A DNA stretch of 64,000 bases, taken from positions 62,001 through 126,000 of the forward strand of contig UBZT01000004.1 of the NCBI GenBank assembly GCA_900470155.1, given 5' to 3'. This document shows positions 10,011 to 19,605 of the stretch, piece after piece. The DNA is from Hyphomicrobiales bacterium. GTDB lineage: Bacteria; Pseudomonadota; Alphaproteobacteria; Rhizobiales; Rhizobiaceae. The first letter of the stretch is position 1. Each line of letters opens with the position of its first letter. A model generated the notes under the pieces. It had not been told where the DNA came from, ran no database searches, and saw only the letters and a list, made by a program, of their open reading frames with translations. The position numbers and the translations under genes are program-made.

Positions 10011-10239
10011 GTTATGGTCCCGCCGTCGCAGTATTACAGCGCGGCACCCGCAATGGGATCCTCTCTTTAATTGGGGATGTACCGCGACTGGTTGTGATCT
10101 TTGACTATTTATATTTTAAAATGAACATGATTCGTTGGGTCCGTGAGTTGAAGGCAAGCGTCGAGTCGGTTTCGGCCGGTGATGATCGCCTGTGTATCTT
10201 CTCGCTGGGATGTCACGTCCTCGAAGGGGGCAACACTGT

Positions 10240-10986
10240 ATGGATGCCGAGCTGACAACGGAGGGATCAGGAAGCAGAGTGCGCTCGTCCGCACATGCCG
10301 AGCCTCCGCAGGGCTCGTCCTCAAGGGAAATCCTGATCCACAGACTCGCAGCGCCCGGGCAGGCTGGTGATCTTGCCCACTGCTTGCGCATGCTGACCGA
10401 ATATCTGGGTGCCTCGCACTATCTCCTGGCCCGCTATGACCTCGTCCAGGAGGACGGCCTCGATTTTGTCGTGGCCTCCGATTGGCCGTTCGATCTGGTC
10501 CGCCGTCTGGACAGCGAATTGGCCACGACATATTCGCAGTCGACCGAACTTGAGAAGTGCATGTCGGTTCTGCAGCCGAAATACAATCTTCTGCCGGATG
10601 ACGCGCATGTGCCGGACGGCATCAGTCGCCAGTATTGCTCGGTCACCCTGAATGTCGGCCGCACGCGGCTTGCCTTGATGCTGCTCCTTCCGCAGGACTA
10701 CATTCTCTCGGCCGATCGACTGCGTGAAGTGGGCCTGCTGATCGGCTATGTAGTCGGCCTGTCGGTCAGCAAGGGACAGAAAAGCGACCGTGATTTCGAA
10801 CTGACCGAGCGCGAGCTGGAATGCCTTTTCTGGATTGCCGAGGGCAAGACCAGCGATGAGATTGCCACGATCCTGGGCATCTCGCGCAACACGATCAACA
10901 ACTACATCACCAGCGTGATGCGCAAGACGGCAACCAAGACACGTTCTGAAGCGATCGCCTATGCGGTCAGAAACAATCTCGTCTAA
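10240..10986 (+). CDS. visN: LuxR-type flagellar master regulator VisN
   Basis: 248 residues from ATG 10240 (MDAELTTEG), preceded by GAAGGGGG at 10223-10230. A longer open frame from GTG 10192 exists but lacks a good ribosome-binding site. It has an N-terminal ligand-binding-like domain (about 30-170) and a C-terminal LuxR/GerE helix-turn-helix (LTERELECLFWIAEGKTSDEIA). VisN and VisR form a heterodimer in S. meliloti that activates rem and thereby all flagellar, motility and chemotaxis genes. 279 bases separate it from fliF; apart from the terminator and an AT-rich promoter-like stretch at 10085-10130 I see nothing there. Confidence 0.92.
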   Translation: MDAELTTEGSGSRVRSSAHAEPPQGSSSREILIHRLAAPGQAGDLAHCLRMLTEYLGASHYLLARYDLVQEDGLDFVVASDWPFDLVRRLDSELATTYSQSTELEKCMSVLQPKYNLLPDDAHVPDGISRQYCSVTLNVGRTRLALMLLLPQDYILSADRLREVGLLIGYVVGLSVSKGQKSDRDFELTERELECLFWIAEGKTSDEIATILGISRNTINNYITSVMRKTATKTRSEAIAYAVRNNLV

Positions 10987-10995
10987 GGGGGCGGA

Positions 10996-11745
10996 ATGGG
11001 CCATCAAAACAGACCCGGCGGTGCCACTCTTGATGATGCGACCTGGTCTAGCCAGCGCCCTGTTACGTCCCGCACCGATATCTTTCCCAAGCTGGTCGCG
11101 CTGCAGCGCTCGCTGAATGCCCGCGGCTTTGCCGCCTTCCGTGTCGCCGGCGCCAGCCTGCCGCACAAGCGTCGCCTCGATGCGGAATACGAGAACTGGA
11201 GTTCAGGACTGAGCAGCGGGCGTGAGGCTTTCGTGGCGGCCTATGGCGATACTCTGCTCGGACATATCGAGGCGTCGACCCTGCCGCTCATGTGGTGCGC
11301 GGACGACGAATCGAGCTTCATCGAAGCGTCCGATTTTACCCCCTTCACCACCCAGGTGAATGCCCGTCTCCTGCCATATTCCGGCATCGCCTTTCCGGTG
11401 CGCCTGGGCGCCGTGGGCAACGGCTACATCGTGTTTCCGACAGCCGGTGGTGCCGATCTGCCGGGAGAGTTGGTGCTTTCCGTGCACAGCCGATGCTATC
11501 AGGTGATGACCGATATCCTGTCGCTCGATGAGCGCAAGTCGATGACATCGGAGACCTTGAGCGAGCGCGAGATCGCCTGCCTGCAGCTCGCCGGCGACGG
11601 ACGTATCAGTGAAGAGATTGCCGAACGGCTGGGCCTGTCTGTCCACACCGTCAACGCCTATCTCGGCTCCGCGACGATCAAGCTGGATTCGGTCAACCGC
11701 ATACAGGCAATCGCCAAGGCGATCCGCCTTGGCTATATCACTTAG
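10996..11745 (+). CDS. visR: LuxR-type flagellar master regulator VisR
   Basis: 249 residues, 9 bases after visN, with GGGGGCGG before the start. The architecture is the same as VisN: an N-terminal sensor-like domain (about 25-170) and a C-terminal GerE helix-turn-helix (LSEREIACLQLAGDGRISEEIAERLGLS). It partners with VisN at the top of the rhizobial flagellar cascade. It converges with the minus-strand gene ending at 11770, 24 bases away. Confidence 0.92.
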   Translation: MGHQNRPGGATLDDATWSSQRPVTSRTDIFPKLVALQRSLNARGFAAFRVAGASLPHKRRLDAEYENWSSGLSSGREAFVAAYGDTLLGHIEASTLPLMWCADDESSFIEASDFTPFTTQVNARLLPYSGIAFPVRLGAVGNGYIVFPTAGGADLPGELVLSVHSRCYQVMTDILSLDERKSMTSETLSEREIACLQLAGDGRISEEIAERLGLSVHTVNAYLGSATIKLDSVNRIQAIAKAIRLGYIT

Positions 11746-11769
11746 AGCCGTTGATTTTTTCCGCAGCTT

Positions 11770-12210
11770 TCAGCCGTAGAGCGGCGTCGCCTGTGCCTTG
11801 ACGAAGCGGGCTTCGCGCAGCCGTTGTTCGAGCATGCGTGTGTTCGCATCCGGGTCGCCGGCCGTTTCATGGAACGCGATGTGATTGATCTCGAGCCCTG
11901 CGGTCTCGTTGGTCAGGGTCAATTGCGCATAGATCGTAATATCGCGCGGCTTGATCTCGAGATCGAGGACGATCTCCGGCGGACCACCCCATTCGAGCCG
12001 ATATTCTCCTCCAGAGCCGAAATTGACGGTGCCCGGATGAAAATAGAGTTCCGCGGCCGAAGAAACGAGATCTGCAATATTCCCGTAAAGTTCGAAGCGT
12101 AAAAGCGAAATGAGATCGGCTGCGTCGAGCAGGCGCATCTCACTTGCGACGGGGCTGATGGCTTCTGCCACAATACGTTCACGCTGGGTGGTGTAAGAGC
12201 ACTTTTTCAT
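11770..12210 (-). CDS. Unknown protein downstream of flhB
   Basis: 146 residues, no recognised domain and no signal peptide or membrane segment. It is acidic and rich in beta-strand patterns (DLEIKPRDITIYAQLTLTNETAG). It begins 5 bases after the flhB stop, so it is probably co-transcribed and co-translated with flhB. A second start at 12138 (MRLLDAADL) is preceded by AAGTGAG and may be the real one, giving 122 residues. The place next to flhB in the flagellar cluster suggests a motility-related job, but this is inference. Confidence 0.7.
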   Translation of the reverse strand: MKKCSYTTQRERIVAEAISPVASEMRLLDAADLISLLRFELYGNIADLVSSAAELYFHPGTVNFGSGGEYRLEWGGPPEIVLDLEIKPRDITIYAQLTLTNETAGLEINHIAFHETAGDPDANTRMLEQRLREARFVKAQATPLYG

Positions 12211-12215
12211 AGTGG

Positions 12216-13298
12216 CTAGCGGATCCGTCTCTTGGGGGCCTTCGACGCGTAGACTCGGTGAACGAGTTCGGCGACGGCCTTATAAAATAACGACGGGATC
12301 ACGCTATCCACTGAGACTTGCGCAAACATGGAGCGGGCGAGGGGCGGATCTTCAAATATGGGGATATTGTGCTCACCGGCGATTTCTCGGATCTTCAGCG
12401 CCACGAGATCCTGACCCTTGGCGACGACGATCGGAGCTTCGTTTTCCTCGCGCACATAACGTAGCGCCACGGCAAAATGCGTCGGATTGGTGATCACCAG
12501 CGTGGCACGCGGCACATTGGCAATCATGCGCCGGCGGGCGCGGTCCCTGGCGATAGAGCGCTGGCGCGCCTTGACCACCGGGTCACCTTGGGATTGCTTG
12601 TGTTCGTCCTTGATTTCCTGCTTGCTCATGCGCAGCTGCTCGTACCAGTGGTACCGCGTCCAGAAGACGTCGACCGCCGCCAGCAATGCCGTGGCGAGCA
12701 GGATGATGATCAGCATCTTTTTCACGATGACGGCGAATTTGACGAAGATGGTCTGAGGATCGGAGAACATCGAATCGATCATCGCGTAGTAGTCGTTGCG
12801 CAGCGCAAAGACCATGATCACCGAGACGATGACGATCTTGAACAGCGACTTGCCGAATTCGACCATGCCCGGACCGCTGAAGATGCGTGTCCAGCCTTTT
12901 GCGAGCGAGATGCGGCTCGCCTGAGGCGTGATTCGGTCGAGTACGAATGTGGGAAGATGCTGGACAATGCTGGATCCGGCACCGAGCACCATGAACAGGA
13001 TGAAGGCCGGAGCAAGCAGCGCGCCGATTTCCCAGCCGAGATGGGTAAACAGCGACACCACATCCGTCGCCGTGCCGAGTCGCCACTGGTCAGGCCGATC
13101 GAAAAGATCTTTCAGCGTTTCGCCAAGCCGTCCAATTCCGCCAGGCAGGAAGAAGACGAGGTAGAAATAGAATCCCAGAGTGGAGGTAAACAGCGCGAGT
13201 TCGCGTGATATCGGGACGTTGCCCTTCTCATGCGCGTCGCGCACCTTTTTCTCGGTAGGGTCTTCTGTTTTGCTGTCTTTGTCTTCATCGTCAGCCAT
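12216..13298 (-). CDS. flhB: Flagellar export switch protein FlhB
   Basis: 360 residues: four transmembrane segments (about 35-55, 90-112, 150-168, 190-212) and a cytoplasmic FlhB-C domain with the self-cleavage motif N271-P-T-H. Cleavage there switches the export apparatus from rod/hook to filament substrates, working with FliK (34795-36207). It lies after fliG on the minus strand, with 172 bases between them that carry a strong hairpin. Confidence 0.95.
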   Translation of the reverse strand: MADDEDKDSKTEDPTEKKVRDAHEKGNVPISRELALFTSTLGFYFYLVFFLPGGIGRLGETLKDLFDRPDQWRLGTATDVVSLFTHLGWEIGALLAPAFILFMVLGAGSSIVQHLPTFVLDRITPQASRISLAKGWTRIFSGPGMVEFGKSLFKIVIVSVIMVFALRNDYYAMIDSMFSDPQTIFVKFAVIVKKMLIIILLATALLAAVDVFWTRYHWYEQLRMSKQEIKDEHKQSQGDPVVKARQRSIARDRARRRMIANVPRATLVITNPTHFAVALRYVREENEAPIVVAKGQDLVALKIREIAGEHNIPIFEDPPLARSMFAQVSVDSVIPSLFYKAVAELVHRVYASKAPKRRIR

Positions 13299-13399
13299 GA
13301 CCGTTGCCCTTCAGGCTGGTGCGGGCCGCATGGGCTCGCTGGATGAAGTCGGCGCCGTTCAGGCCCGCCGGCAGGCTACGTTCCTCGCGCCCGGATAAA

Positions 13400-13438
13400 A
13401 CGTAACCGCCCGCCGATTGCGGTTCAATCGGCGGGCGG
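13400..13438 (-). terminator. Strong hairpin between fliG and flhB
   Basis: CCGCCCGCCGATT (13406-13418) and AATCGGCGGGCGG (13426-13438) form a perfect 13-bp stem with a 7-base loop. On the minus strand it is followed by TTACGTTTT, so it can act as a terminator or attenuator between fliG and flhB. Confidence 0.7.
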
Positions 13439-13470
13439 CAATTAGTCGGGTTTTCAACAGAGGCGCAGGC

Positions 13471-14508
13471 TCAGGCGGCCTGATTCTCGCCTTCCGTCTC
13501 CTTGAGCTGGATCTGGCCGGCATTGGCGAGGCGAATCGCTTCCTGCGCGACGGCGCGACGGGCGATGGCGATCTCGCGGGGATTGACCCCCGTGGTGCCG
13601 GATTGCAGGTCCGATTCGATCATGCGGCGTGAACGCGGGCTGATCGATGCGAGCACACATTCCTTGATCTCGGTGCTGGCGCCGCGAAGCGCCATCGTGA
13701 GGATATCGGCGGAAATGTCGTTGAGCAGCAGGACGCGGCTGCGCTGCGGCATGGCGAGCAAATCCTCGAACAGGAAGATCTTCGGGCGAACCTTGTTGAC
13801 CGATTCCTTGCTGATCGATTCCAGCGAGGTGAGCAAGGTATCGACTTCGGTCTTTTCCAGCTCGTTCATCAGCTCGGCAACCTTTGCAGAACCGGTCGAA
13901 TTGCGGTCTGCATCGATCTCGGCAATCAGGTCATGGACCCGGTTTTCGATGATCTGTGCCGCCTTCGGGCTGACATTCTTCAAGTTGACGGTACGGTTCA
14001 TGATGTCGGCGCGACGGCTGTCCGGCAGTTTCAGCAGCACCTTTGCACCGAAGGATGACGGCAACATCGACAGGATATAGGCAACCGTCTGCGGGTGTTC
14101 GCGCATGAGGAACTTGGCGATGAAGTCCGGCTCCGCATCCTGCAGGCGGTCCCAGATCGATGCCTCATAGGCCTGGAAGGCCGTGCGACGGCCGAGAAGG
14201 CCATCGACTTCTTCCGGCGTCAGGCCTTCCTCGAGAATGCTCTCGATCGCCTTGGCATTGTCCATGAGGCCTGCACCTTCGGTGAACAGGTCCTCGAATT
14301 CGTTGACCAGATCCGTCAGTTCATCCGGCGGAATGGTGCGCAGCGTCTGGGCCGACGCGATGATCGTCTGCAGTTCCGCCTGGGTGAAGTATTTGAGCAG
14401 CTTGCCGGCCACGCCCTTTCCCATGGCCAGCAGCACAGCGGCTGCCTTGTCGGCCTGGGAAAGCGGTTTACCGGTTAAGGGGCCGCCAAAATCGTCAAAG
14501 TCCATCAT
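13471..14508 (-). CDS. fliG: Flagellar motor switch protein FliG
   Basis: 345 residues with N, middle and C domains; the EHPQTVAYILSMLPSSFGAKVLLKLP segment is the middle-domain helix set that binds FliM. The C-terminal domain holds charged torque residues (RSRVLLLNDISADIL...). It links FliF to the rotor and interacts with MotA. It sits in the order motA-fliM-fliN-fliG on the minus strand, 29 bases after fliN. Confidence 0.95.
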   Translation of the reverse strand: MMDFDDFGGPLTGKPLSQADKAAAVLLAMGKGVAGKLLKYFTQAELQTIIASAQTLRTIPPDELTDLVNEFEDLFTEGAGLMDNAKAIESILEEGLTPEEVDGLLGRRTAFQAYEASIWDRLQDAEPDFIAKFLMREHPQTVAYILSMLPSSFGAKVLLKLPDSRRADIMNRTVNLKNVSPKAAQIIENRVHDLIAEIDADRNSTGSAKVAELMNELEKTEVDTLLTSLESISKESVNKVRPKIFLFEDLLAMPQRSRVLLLNDISADILTMALRGASTEIKECVLASISPRSRRMIESDLQSGTTGVNPREIAIARRAVAQEAIRLANAGQIQLKETEGENQAA

Positions 14509-14537
14509 GGTCTTTCCTCTCTGGCCCGGTCATGGGG

Positions 14538-15155
14538 TCAGGATGTCTTGGTCGCCATCACTTCGATCAGCTTTACACCGAAGCGGGTGTCGTCATTTTC
14601 CAGCACGGTGATCTCGCCGCGCGCAATGCGCCGACCGTTCACCATGATCTCGACGGGCTCGCCGATCTTCTTGTCGAGCGCGATAATGGCGCCTTCCTCG
14701 AGATTCATAAGCCCTGAAACCTGCATGCGGCTGGAGCCGAGCACGATCTGGACTTCGATCGGGATGTCCATGATCAGGTCGATATTGGCGCTCAGGCCGC
14801 TGCCAGGTGCCTGGCTGCTGCTAGGGGCGCTGTCGAAAGACGAATCACCGCCGAAGCTGTCGTCGCCGAAGCTCGCACCGCCGAAGGCATCATCGGTACC
14901 GAAAGCATCTCCGGTTCCCAGATCGCTGGTCGCGGCCGATCCGCCGAAATCGGATTCGAAAGCGGCCAACGGATCGCTGGAGCCGCCGAAATCGTTGAGG
15001 TCCACGCCAAAATCGGAGCCGATGTCGGGGAGCGTGCCTTCGGCATCTGCTTTCAGGACGCCGCGCAGGTCATCGACTGCCATGTCGAAATCCGCATCGG
15101 AACCCGGCATTGCCAGAGCGTCTGCTTCCGTCTTGGGGGTCTTTTTCGTAGCCAT
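14538..15155 (-). CDS. fliN: Flagellar motor switch protein FliN
   Basis: 205 residues from ATG 15155 ([12 protein letters not shown]), with CAGGAAT upstream; the longer frame to 15212 lacks support. The last ~85 residues are the SpoA/FliN domain ([18 protein letters not shown]..). The first ~115 residues are an acidic, glycine-rich region with repeated FGG/FGD units, longer than in enterobacterial FliN. It forms the lower C-ring with FliM. Confidence 0.93.
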   Translation of the reverse strand: MATKKTPKTEADALAMPGSDADFDMAVDDLRGVLKADAEGTLPDIGSDFGVDLNDFGGSSDPLAAFESDFGGSAATSDLGTGDAFGTDDAFGGASFGDDSFGGDSSFDSAPSSSQAPGSGLSANIDLIMDIPIEVQIVLGSSRMQVSGLMNLEEGAIIALDKKIGEPVEIMVNGRRIARGEITVLENDDTRFGVKLIEVMATKTS

Positions 15156-15218
15156 GGATTCATTATTCCTGTTGAAACTTGCCTCAAGCTGCCGTGGGTC
15201 GCCCCCGGTCAAAAATGC

Positions 15219-16172
15219 CTAGCTCATCAAATGTCTTAGAATTTCATCTTCGCTGCTCACATTGTCTTTGACGCGCACAGTATAGCGGTCGCCGGCACGA
15301 CCGAATTCGCATCGATACATCTCTTTGCCATTGGCGCTGACATCGACCATGACATCGCCCTTGTCCTGGAAGGGAATGACATCGCCGGCAACAAGCCGCG
15401 CAATGGTGTTGAGCGTCAGTGTTTCCAGGCGGATCCTGGCCTCCAGCGTCACCTGCGAGCGGCGAACCTGCTCGCCAATCTGCTCCTGCCATTCCTTGCG
15501 CGTGCGTGAAGACTGGTTCATCGATTTCGGCACGGTGACGACCGTTTTGAGAAGGGCCTTCTGTGGGACGACTAGGTAGAACTCCGACGTGACGGTGCCA
15601 AGCGTGACGCCCATCTTGATCGTGACCGCATATTCGTCGATGTGGTCGTCTTCCGGCTTGGGCCGGTCTTCGGCATTGTGGGCTTTTTCGATCAACGGTT
15701 CGAAGCCGCCCTGGGCATTGACGCCCGAGCGCAGCACATTGCCGATCTTGTCGAAAACCATGGTCGACAGATCGAGCTCGATCTGTGACAGCGGCCTCTG
15801 AATCGGCTCCTGGATCGTCTCGGGAATAGCACCCAGCAGGTTCTCCATCAGCGTGATGATGAAGCTGTTGCCGCAGGCCATGACGAAATTCGGCGACCAG
15901 TTGCGCAACTGCGTATCGACCAGCGCAACATTGTCGCCAAGATCGGCGACAAGATCGTTCATCAGCCCGCTTTCGAGGCCGTTATAGTGAACCTCGATGT
16001 TCAGCCCGGTTTCGCTGTGGAACACATCAGGCAGGAACTCGATATACAGATGGCCGAAGTCGGCACAGAGACGCTGCAGCGATTTCGTGTCGCCCAGGCC
16101 GCCGGTGAGGCGCGCAAGCAGCGCTCGGTCCATGGCTGGTAGGGATGTGCTCTGTCTGTCTGGTTCGCTCAT
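15219..16172 (-). CDS. fliM: Flagellar motor switch protein FliM
   Basis: 317 residues from ATG 16172 (MSEPDRQ). A GTG two codons upstream overlaps the motA stop and is less likely. It has a FliM middle domain (about 40-230) and a C-terminal SpoA domain. It binds phosphorylated CheY2 and sets motor speed. The start lies 2 bases after the motA stop, so translation is coupled. Confidence 0.93.
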   Translation of the reverse strand: MSEPDRQSTSLPAMDRALLARLTGGLGDTKSLQRLCADFGHLYIEFLPDVFHSETGLNIEVHYNGLESGLMNDLVADLGDNVALVDTQLRNWSPNFVMACGNSFIITLMENLLGAIPETIQEPIQRPLSQIELDLSTMVFDKIGNVLRSGVNAQGGFEPLIEKAHNAEDRPKPEDDHIDEYAVTIKMGVTLGTVTSEFYLVVPQKALLKTVVTVPKSMNQSSRTRKEWQEQIGEQVRRSQVTLEARIRLETLTLNTIARLVAGDVIPFQDKGDVMVDVSANGKEMYRCEFGRAGDRYTVRVKDNVSSEDEILRHLMS

Positions 16173-16174
16173 GA

Positions 16175-17053
16175 TCACGCCGCCTTGCTTTCACCGCCGC
16201 CGCCGGGGTTCATCATTTCCTGCTCCACAGCGTCGATCGATGGGCGCTCATAGGAGGAGATTGTCTTTCGGCCGTATTCGAGTGCCACCTGCGGAACCGA
16301 GCCGTTCATGTAGGCAAGCAGGGTCTGCTTGACGATGATGTACAAGCGGTGCTGCTTGGTACGGACCATCTTGATCTGCGAAATGATCGGGTTGCACAGG
16401 CAGTAGGACAGGAAGATGCCGAGCATGGTGCCGACCAGTGCGGCGCCGATCAGGCCGCCGAGAACTTCCGGCGACTCGTTGATCTTGCTCATCGCCTTGA
16501 TAACCCCAAGAACCGCGGCAACGATACCGATGGCCGGGAAGCTGTCGCCCATCGCGGTGATGGCGTGATACGGCTTCATCTTGTCATAGAGGATGGTGTT
16601 GATCTCTTCGTCCATCAGCGCCTCGATTTCATGGCTACGGGCGTTGCCGATGATGATCAGGCGGACATAGTCGCAGATGAAGGAGGTCAGTTCCTTGTTC
16701 TTCAGCAGGTTGGGCGCGGCGGTGAAGATGCTGGATTCTTCCGGATTGTCGATATGGGCTTCGATCTCGTTGCGCGACTTGGTGCGCAGGTCGCGCATCA
16801 GCGAGTAGAGAACGCCCAGAACGTCGAGATAGGCGCGTTCCTTCGGCACGGCGTGTTTGAAGGCCTCGCCGATCGCCTTGCCGGAATCCTTCACCACTTT
16901 CATCGGGTTAGCCATAATGAAGCCGCCGACGCCGGCGCCGCCGATGATCACCAGCTCGAACGGCTGTACCAGAACGTCCAGGTGACCGCCCATGGCCATG
17001 AATCCGCCGAGCACGCAGCCAATCGTTATTACAAATCCGATGATGATATTCAT
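16175..17053 (-). CDS. motA: Flagellar stator protein MotA
   Basis: 292 residues with four transmembrane helices (about 2-22, 33-50, 170-192, 200-220). The conserved [15 protein letters not shown] segment includes the channel proline of helix 3. The large cytoplasmic loop carries the charged residues that act on FliG. It pairs with MotB, which is encoded 15 kb away (32193-33482), the usual rhizobial split. It is first in the minus-strand operon. Confidence 0.95.
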   Translation of the reverse strand: MNIIIGFVITIGCVLGGFMAMGGHLDVLVQPFELVIIGGAGVGGFIMANPMKVVKDSGKAIGEAFKHAVPKERAYLDVLGVLYSLMRDLRTKSRNEIEAHIDNPEESSIFTAAPNLLKNKELTSFICDYVRLIIIGNARSHEIEALMDEEINTILYDKMKPYHAITAMGDSFPAIGIVAAVLGVIKAMSKINESPEVLGGLIGAALVGTMLGIFLSYCLCNPIISQIKMVRTKQHRLYIIVKQTLLAYMNGSVPQVALEYGRKTISSYERPSIDAVEQEMMNPGGGGESKAA

Positions 17054-17457
17054 TTTGCCCGTACCTTGCCCGCACCTGAACGTTTTTTATCAGGTTCAGC
17101 GATACGGCCCGTGCCTTGCGTGAGGCTGAATCAAAACGGGCAGGGCACGCCGTGTGCGACCATTTTTGCAGCGGCCGATCGCCAGACAGCTTCGCACAAG
17201 CCATTTGCCGCAAGAAGAGCGCTGACGGACGCAAGCATCCCGTGGTCCGCGCAGTCGAGATTGTCGTTTTCATATGACCAGCCAGCCTCCCGGTCGACCT
17301 GAGCGCATTGCGCCTCATCTACCGGACAAGTCTCTGGCGCTGGACGAGAATTTTGGCGGCGCCCGGAGATTGCCTGCCCCTTTTCGTGTCCGGTTCGGCC
17401 CATGTCAGGTTGAGCCCATGGCGTTCTTTTTTTCTCTGATGCTCGGAGGCAAATGAC
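17054..17457. promoter_or_regulatory. Divergent control region between motA and flgF
   Basis: 404 bases without a convincing gene. On the minus strand CCTCACGCAAG (17115-17125 complement), 9 bases, then GTAT (17102-17105 complement) is a candidate motA promoter of the flagellar class II type. On + a weaker relative, CTTCGCACAAG at 17190-17200 with GCAA 9 bases on, may serve flgF. GGAGG at 17446-17450 is the flgF ribosome-binding site. Confidence 0.5.
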
Positions 17458-18192
17458 ATGCAATCCGGAATCTACGTCTCGCTATCCTCGCAGATCGCGC
17501 TTGAGCGTCGTCTGACCACCATCGCCGACAACATGGCCAACGTGAACACGGTCGGCTTTCGCTCGACCGAGGTGAAGTTCGACGAGGTGTTGAGCAAGAC
17601 CGGCAACGATTTGAATGCGAAGATCGCTTTCGTGTCGCAGGGCAACGACTATCTGTCGACCAAGACCGGCGAGTTGGCGCAGACCGGCAATGTTCTCGAC
17701 TTCGCCATCAAGGGCGATGCCTGGTTTGCCATCGATACGCCGATTGGCCAGGTTTTGACGCGTGACGGTCGGTTCACCATGAAAGACACGGGCGAGCTGG
17801 TCTCGACCAAGGGGTTCTCGGTCCTCGACGCTGGCGGCGCGCCGATCCAGCTCAACCGTGCCGGCGGACCGCCGGAAGTCGGTGCCGATGGCGCCATCAT
17901 GCAGGATGGACGCCAGGTGGCGAAGCTCGGCGTGTTTACCGCTGACGTGCGCAACGGCTTCCTGCGTTATGAAAACAGCGGCGTGACCACCGTGGACGCG
18001 CCGCAGGCGGTCGTCGACAATCCGGAAGTCTCGATCATGCAGGGTTATGTCGAAAATTCGAACGTCAATGGTATCGGTGAAATGACCCAGCTTATCCAGG
18101 TCAACCGCGCCTTCGAGAGCGTCAGCGCGCTGATCAGCGGCAGCGAGAGCTCGATGAGTGAAGCGATCAAGATTCTCGGCGGCGGCGCCTGA
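17458..18192 (+). CDS. flgF: Flagellar proximal rod protein FlgF
   Basis: 244 residues. The N-terminal rod motif (ERRLTTIADNMANVNTVGFRSTEVKF) and the C-terminal helix (YVENSNVNGIGEMTQLIQVNRAFESV) are those of the flagellar axial family, and the length and place before fliI fit FlgF. It forms part of the periplasmic rod. GGAGG lies 7 bases before the start. Confidence 0.93.
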   Translation: MQSGIYVSLSSQIALERRLTTIADNMANVNTVGFRSTEVKFDEVLSKTGNDLNAKIAFVSQGNDYLSTKTGELAQTGNVLDFAIKGDAWFAIDTPIGQVLTRDGRFTMKDTGELVSTKGFSVLDAGGAPIQLNRAGGPPEVGADGAIMQDGRQVAKLGVFTADVRNGFLRYENSGVTTVDAPQAVVDNPEVSIMQGYVENSNVNGIGEMTQLIQVNRAFESVSALISGSESSMSEAIKILGGGA

Positions 18193-18210
18193 TCCTGAGA
18201 TTGGAATATT

Positions 18211-19605
18211 ATGGCCCAGCCTGAGAATGAAGCCTTCGTCTTTTCACCCAAGCTCAGCCAGCTGTCCGCACTGGCAACACGCTATGCCAAGCCCGAGCAT
18301 TCGGTGACGCATGGCGGCCATGTCCGGACGATTGCTGCTGGCCATTATACGGTGACGGGTTTGTCGCGCCATGTTCGGCTCGGTGAATTTGTCGCCCACA
18401 GGTCGGCCACCGGCGTGCACCTTGGCGAAGTCGTTCGCGTCGAGCCGGATATCGCCTATATCTGCCCGATCGAGCCGGGTGAACCGATCGGCATTCATGA
18501 CGTGGTGATCCGCAAGGGTGCTTTCCGGATTGCGCCGGATGACAGCTGGTGCGGCCGCACCATCAATGCCTTGGGTGATCCGATCGACAATGGACCCGGC
18601 ATGACGCCCGGCCATGAACGCCGGCCGATTTCCACCACGGCGCCGCCGTCCATGACCCGCAGGCGCGTCGACCAGGGGTTTCGCACCGGCGTCCGGGCGG
18701 TCGACATCTTTTCGCCGCTCTGCCTCGGCCAGCGTCTCGGCATCTTTGCCGGCTCCGGTGTCGGCAAGTCCACGCTGCTGTCGATGCTCGCCAGGGCCGA
18801 TGCCTTCGACAAGGTGGTCATTGCTCTGGTCGGTGAACGTGGCCGCGAAGTGCGCGAATTCATCGAGGATACGCTGGGCGACAACATGGCGAAGTCGATC
18901 GCTGTGGTCGCAACCAGCGATGAAAGCCCGATGTTGCGCAAGATGGCGCCGCTGACCGCCATGACCATTGCCGAACATTTCCGCGACAAGGGCGAGAATG
19001 TCCTGTTCATCGCCGACAGCATCACTCGTTTTGCCCACGCGATCCGCGAAGTCGCGACCGCGGCCGGCGAGCCGCCGATCGCCCGCGGTTACCCGGCCTC
19101 CGTCTTTACCGAACTGCCGCGTCTTCTGGAACGCGCAGGGCCGGGCGCCGAAGGTGCCGGCACGATTACCGCGATCATCTCGATTCTGGTCGACGGCGAC
19201 AACCACAACGACCCAATCGCCGACTCGGTTCGCGGTATTCTCGACGGCCATATCGTGCTCGACCGCAGTCTTGCCGACGAAGGCCGCTATCCGCCGATCA
19301 ATCCGCTGACCTCGATTTCCCGATTGGCACGCAAGGCCTGGACGGGCGAACAGGAGAAGCTGGTATCGCGCCTGAAGGCGCTGATCCACCGCTTCGAAGA
19401 AACACGTGACCTGCGCCTGATCGGTGGCTACCGCAACGGCAGTGATCCCGATCTCGACATGGCGATCAAGCAGGTGCCGGTGATCTATGAAATTTTGAAA
19501 CAGTCGCCCGGCGACAAGGCCTCCAACGATGCCTATGCGGATCTTGCAGGTGCATTGAAAGCAGCGGCCAGCGGCGCGCAGGGCGGAGCGAGACAGAGGG
19601 GATGA
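18211..19605 (+). CDS. fliI: Flagellar export ATPase FliI
   Basis: 464 residues. Walker A is GSGVGKST at 181-188; the DSITRFAHAIREVATAAGEPP segment and Walker B-type VLFIADS follow. It energises substrate delivery to the flagellar export gate, normally with FliH and FliJ; fliH- and fliJ-like genes lie elsewhere in this window (31549 and 46160). It is followed with a 4-base overlap by an unknown gene. Confidence 0.96.
   Translation: MAQPENEAFVFSPKLSQLSALATRYAKPEHSVTHGGHVRTIAAGHYTVTGLSRHVRLGEFVAHRSATGVHLGEVVRVEPDIAYICPIEPGEPIGIHDVVIRKGAFRIAPDDSWCGRTINALGDPIDNGPGMTPGHERRPISTTAPPSMTRRRVDQGFRTGVRAVDIFSPLCLGQRLGIFAGSGVGKSTLLSMLARADAFDKVVIALVGERGREVREFIEDTLGDNMAKSIAVVATSDESPMLRKMAPLTAMTIAEHFRDKGENVLFIADSITRFAHAIREVATAAGEPPIARGYPASVFTELPRLLERAGPGAEGAGTITAIISILVDGDNHNDPIADSVRGILDGHIVLDRSLADEGRYPPINPLTSISRLARKAWTGEQEKLVSRLKALIHRFEETRDLRLIGGYRNGSDPDLDMAIKQVPVIYEILKQSPGDKASNDAYADLAGALKAAASGAQGGARQRG

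Noticed and set aside
17131-17463. Open frames on both strands in the motA-flgF gap (110 residues minus, 60 residues plus)
   Set aside because: No ribosome-binding sites, no family resemblance, and they run through the divergent promoter region and the flgF ribosome-binding site.
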